NCBI GenBank assembly: GCA_044448685.1
Contig: JBIOHC010000013.1
Coordinates: forward strand, 1 to 64,000
DNA: 64,000 nucleotides
Reading direction: 5' to 3'
Source: Palsa-965 sp044448685
GTDB taxonomy: Bacteria; Bacteroidota; Bacteroidia; Palsa-965
The notes under the pieces are model-generated. The model was given only the letters and a program-made list of their open reading frames with translations. It did not search any database and was not told the DNA's origin. Each line of letters starts with the position of its first letter. The first letter of the stretch is position 1. Of this stretch, positions 61,365-64,000 are shown piece by piece. The position numbers were made by a program, and so were the translations under genes.

Positions 61365-61579
61365 GTCATTCTGAGTCGCCTTGGGGTGGCTTTGCGAGAT
61401 GAACACGCTTTGTCATTCTGAGCGACCTTGGGGCAGCATCGTGGGAAGCAGACGCGAAGAATCTATCCGGGTTGTGCAAATAATTATTAAAATCACGAAA
61501 CTCTTATTCTAACTCCAATAGATTCTTCGGCACTGCTCACACACTTTACAACCCCAAGGTGCCTCAGAATGAAAAATTC
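61365..61579. repeat. Dispersed CATTCTGAG/GAAGAATCT element, imperfect inverted repeat
   Basis: Plus-strand copies of TCATTCTGAG..CCTTGGGG begin near 61365 and 61411, the second leading to CGAAGAATCTAT; a minus-strand copy runs back from 61579 (TCATTCTGAGGCACCTTG) to ATAGATTCTT near 61518. Together they form an imperfect inverted repeat. The same core (GAGGCACTTTGGGGTTG, GTGCCGAAGAATCT) is in the two 129-bp elements at 48.7-49.0 kb. With the flanking terminators this fills the 344-nt gap before sucC; no gene is seen. Confidence 0.75.
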
Positions 61580-61592
61580 CCCGAATAAACAC

Positions 61593-61623
61593 AAAAAGGC
61601 CTTCCATGCCGGAAGACCTTTTT
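61593..61623 (-). terminator. Intrinsic terminator of sucC
   Basis: Stem AAAAAGG-CTTCC / GGAAG-CCTTTTT with one internal mismatch; on the minus strand followed by TTTTTGTG. It lies 24 nt beyond the sucC stop. Confidence 0.72.
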
Positions 61624-61646
61624 GTTAGTTAACCTCTTTTCATTTA

Positions 61647-62855
61647 TTAAAGCACCTTCTTCACCAAGTCAGCTGCTTCCTGAAGTTGTATGGCAGAGAA
61701 AACTTTCAGTCCGCTTTCATCAATAATTTTCTTTGCTTCCACGGCATTGGTACCCTGCAGCCTTACGATAATAGGTACATGAATTGTACCCATGTTTTTA
61801 TAGGCATCCACAATACCCTGTGCTACCCTGTCGCAACGTACGATACCACCGAAAATATTGACCAGGATGGCTTTTACATGCTCATCTTTGAGGATGATAC
61901 GGAAAGCCTGTTCAACCCTTGCGGCATTGGCTGTTCCTCCGACATCCAGGAAGTTGGCCGGATCACCTCCGGCAAGTTTAATGATGTCCATCGTAGCCAT
62001 AGCCAGTCCGGCTCCGTTCACCATACAACCTACATTTCCATCCAGCTTGACATAATTCAGACTGTGTTTGCCGGCTTCCACTTCCGTAGGATCCTCTTCT
62101 GACTCATCACGAAGGGCTGCATAATCCGGATGACGGAAAAGGGCATTATTATCCAGACTCACCTTTGCATCAACGGCAATGATTTTATTGTCGGATGTTT
62201 TCAAAACCGGGTTGATTTCAAAAAGAGAAGCATCAATGCTATCATACGCCTTGTAAAGGGAAGAAATGAACTTCACCATGTTTTTCTGTGCTTCCCCTTC
62301 CAGACCCAGGTTAAATGCTATTTTACGGCATTGAAAACCCTGTAAGCCTACCTTCGGATCGACTTCCTCCTTAAAGATAAGATGAGGAGTCTTTTCAGCC
62401 ACTTCTTCAATATTCATTCCGCCTTCGGTTGAATACATAATAATATTGCGGCCTTTGGCCCTGTTCAGCAATACGCTCACATAATACTCCTTCGTCGGGG
62501 TTTCTCCGGGATAATAAACATCCTGTGCAACGAGTACCTTTCGTACCAGCTTTCCTTTTTCACCGGTTTGAAGCGTTACAAGCGAATGTCCGAGGATATT
62601 GGCAGAAATCTGTTTTACATCGTCAATGGATTTGGCAAGTGCCACACCTCTTTGTTCTGTACCAACGATTTTACCTTTACCACGGCCACCGGCATGAATC
62701 TGTGATTTGACAACAAACCATCCTGTGCCGGTTTTCTTTTGAAGTTCTTTTGCAGCTTCAACAGCTCCTTCGGCCGTGTCAGCAACCAAACCTTCCTGAA
62801 TAGCTACACCGAACCCTTTCAGAATTTCTTTACCCTGGTATTCATGAATATTCAT
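61647..62855 (-). CDS. sucC: Succinyl-CoA synthetase beta subunit (ADP-forming)
   Basis: A 402-residue ATP-grasp enzyme. N-terminal MNIHEYQGKEILKGFGV, VKSQIHAGGRGKGK, SLFEINPV, DAKVSLDNNALFRHPD, and the C-terminal CoA-ligase part with DVGGTANAARVEQAF and NIFGGIVRCDRVAQG are all in place. It converts succinyl-CoA to succinate with ATP formation in the TCA cycle. The alpha subunit sucD is not in the window. Its own promoter lies upstream. Confidence 0.97.
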   Translation of the reverse strand: MNIHEYQGKEILKGFGVAIQEGLVADTAEGAVEAAKELQKKTGTGWFVVKSQIHAGGRGKGKIVGTEQRGVALAKSIDDVKQISANILGHSLVTLQTGEKGKLVRKVLVAQDVYYPGETPTKEYYVSVLLNRAKGRNIIMYSTEGGMNIEEVAEKTPHLIFKEEVDPKVGLQGFQCRKIAFNLGLEGEAQKNMVKFISSLYKAYDSIDASLFEINPVLKTSDNKIIAVDAKVSLDNNALFRHPDYAALRDESEEDPTEVEAGKHSLNYVKLDGNVGCMVNGAGLAMATMDIIKLAGGDPANFLDVGGTANAARVEQAFRIILKDEHVKAILVNIFGGIVRCDRVAQGIVDAYKNMGTIHVPIIVRLQGTNAVEAKKIIDESGLKVFSAIQLQEAADLVKKVL

Positions 62856-62884
62856 AATAAGTCTTTTTGATGATACGTAGAGTT

Positions 62885-62915
62885 CAAAAGTAAGAGATTG
62901 GCGGGAATATGCAAA
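62885..62915 (-). promoter_or_regulatory. Bacteroidota promoter of sucC
   Basis: Minus strand: TTTG (62915-62912), a 19-nt spacer, then TACTTTTG (62892-62885). Both elements and spacing match; leader about 30 nt. Confidence 0.8.
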
Positions 62916-62941
62916 GTTAAATCGGGGTGAATAAGGAGTAA

Positions 62942-63241
62942 TTATTCCTCAATTTTTGCACTCAGACCCTGATCCAGCAAGGCCGAGCAAATCGGCACCA
63001 GTTTATCATAATCTCCGTTCTTGACCGGGCAGCGCCCTACATGATGCACAATGATGGCACATTGTTCAGCCTGTTCAGGCTCATGATCGCAATACCGCAT
63101 GAGTGATTCAATGACATGGTCGAATGTATTCACGTCATCGTTATAAAGCATGATAAAGGGTGAGGGGGCTGCTTCCTCCTCGGTCCGGGTGATGACTTCC
63201 TGCTGCTTTTCAGGCCGGGTATGGAACAATGGATGGTCCAT
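62942..63241 (-). CDS. clpS: ClpS protease adaptor
   Basis: A 99-residue ClpS. After a short N-terminal tail the core reads FIMLYNDDVNTFDHVIESLMR, with the N-degron pocket residues (Asn and Asp in YNDDVN) and a His pair in IVHHVG. ClpS delivers N-degron substrates to ClpA or, in phyla without ClpA, to ClpC, which this window encodes. It lies 13 nt after the SPOR-like gene and is probably co-transcribed with it. Confidence 0.93.
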   Translation of the reverse strand: MDHPLFHTRPEKQQEVITRTEEEAAPSPFIMLYNDDVNTFDHVIESLMRYCDHEPEQAEQCAIIVHHVGRCPVKNGDYDKLVPICSALLDQGLSAKIEE

Positions 63242-63254
63242 TTTATTCGGGTGC

Positions 63255-64000
63255 TTAATGTGTACCCCTGGCTTCAGCTACGGAAATCTTTTTTCCGTCA
63301 CGGTAAGCCAGGATAAATGCATCGGAAATACCTTTTGCTATGGCTTCTTCTCTTAAAAACTGTGCATCCTCATAATTCCGCACATGACCAACGGTGAATA
63401 CTGTAAGGCTGTTTTCATCTTTGAAATTCTTCACCCCTCTTTTGGAAAGCAGCAGGAACTTATTGGCAATATCAAGCGGAACTTCTTCCCGGAAAGCTCC
63501 TATCTGTACCTGATAGATGACTCCTGTATCACCTTTTGCCATTTCAATCTCTTTGTTATCAAAACGGCTGTAATCACCGGGAGCTGTTACAACAACATTC
63601 GAGGACGGAACAGGATTTCCTCCTGTGTTAGTGTGTACCGGTGTGACGACGGGAGTTTCAGTAGTATTACCCGTGTTTTCAACAGGAGGCAAGGCTGAAG
63701 GATTGAGCCTGGATGCTTCTTCAACACTCATGCGCTTTCCATTGTAATAAGCCACTACAAATGCATCCTTCACACCAAGGGCAACCATTTTGGCTTTGGC
63801 CTGGGCTGCTGCTGCCGGAGTGCTGTACTGACCGGTTGTATAACGAAGATTTCCGTTATTCATCTTTTCCATGTTCAGGGGTTGTATGCCATGGAGTTTT
63901 TCATTGCTTACCGGATTGGAATAGACCCCTACCTGGACCGTGTAAAACAATCCCTGAATGCCTGCCACATTGGTTGTTTTCGCAATTGCACCTGGGTTAT
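63255..64000 (-). CDS. SPOR-like repeat protein (5' end beyond window)
   Basis: The frame stays open to the window edge (the first visible codons read AsnProGlyAlaIleAla), so the gene is cut at its start; a GTG at 63968 is only an internal codon. Two SPOR-like units are seen: one starting GLFYTVQVGVYSNPVSNEKL and ending YYNGKRMSVEEA, the second starting GVIYQVQIGAFREEVPL and ending YRDGKKISVAEA, joined by a Thr/Pro/Asn-rich linker. SPOR domains bind denuded peptidoglycan; here the units look like the Bacteroidota variety seen in envelope proteins. Full size unknown. Confidence 0.82.
   Translation of the reverse strand, partial: NPGAIAKTTNVAGIQGLFYTVQVGVYSNPVSNEKLHGIQPLNMEKMNNGNLRYTTGQYSTPAAAAQAKAKMVALGVKDAFVVAYYNGKRMSVEEASRLNPSALPPVENTGNTTETPVVTPVHTNTGGNPVPSSNVVVTAPGDYSRFDNKEIEMAKGDTGVIYQVQIGAFREEVPLDIANKFLLLSKRGVKNFKDENSLTVFTVGHVRNYEDAQFLREEAIAKGISDAFILAYRDGKKISVAEARGTH

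Noticed and set aside
63255..63968. Complete SPOR-like gene starting at GTG 63968
   Set aside because: The frame continues without a stop to the window edge, and the first visible repeat begins only nine codons after that GTG, without a signal peptide; the gene is truncated by the window.
1..64000. tRNA genes, phage genes, toxin-antitoxin pairs, secretion-system operons
   Set aside because: I looked for T-arm GTTCGAATC-type motifs and for known signatures by eye and saw none; a covariance-model search would be decisive for tRNAs.

Overview
The window is a chromosomal segment of a member of the Bacteroidota. Evidence: a SprB-repeat adhesin with a gliding-motility-type C-terminal sorting domain (type IX secretion), the Bacteroidota operon bamD-rpoZ-coaBC-DUF4835, the Bacteroidota-only DUF4295 protein beside rpmG and ftsY, a serine-palmitoyltransferase-like enzyme, genes without Shine-Dalgarno sequences, and 13 exact copies of the Bacteroidota -7 promoter element TAnnTTTG in front of genes. 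LpxB, BamD and a LolD-like ATPase show a Gram-negative envelope. I see no phage, plasmid, transposase, CRISPR array or tRNA. Genus cannot be told from this sequence. Layout: 1-7.4 kb holds a tandem Usp protein, a DUF4197 lipoprotein, CinA, and two SGNH-type proteins followed by an MBOAT acyltransferase (probable surface-glycan O-acylation). 7.4-10.7 kb is rpmB, a secreted Xaa-Pro aminopeptidase, rpmG, DUF4295 and ftsY. 10.7-18 kb has a TPR/SpoIIE phosphatase, RarA, and the run surE - small membrane protein - lpxB - SpoIID-like protein. 18-26.2 kb is the thiamin region on the minus strand: a TPP riboswitch leads thiS-thiC-thiD-thiE-thiG-thiH; a thiF-like gene lies beyond a gene of opposite orientation, and a TenI-like gene lies upstream of the riboswitch. 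26.4-31.8 kb is one giant 60-residue-repeat protein, followed by the RNase P RNA and its terminator. 32-41 kb carries LolD, a ClC transporter, ComEC, a DUF2027/Smr protein, two secreted or lipoproteins of unknown function and a TlpA-like thioredoxin. 41-48.5 kb has clpC and gyrA back to back, a TPR protein and a small conserved protein. 48.5-49.95 kb is a gene-free repeat region, then the large T9SS adhesin (to 54 kb). 54-64 kb has a small protein, the bamD operon, spt, a DEAD-box helicase, a lipoprotein, sucC, clpS and a truncated SPOR-like protein. The most unusual object is at 49135-49848: 34 tandem units of exactly 21 nt that never slip phase although the sequence changes strongly, with a second block in which pairs of units form a 42-nt supra-repeat that can fold into one hairpin per pair. 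It sits next to a duplicated 129-bp palindromic element and the large adhesin gene. Several starts were moved inward because a -7 promoter element or a terminator hairpin lies inside the longest open frame; these are noted gene by gene.
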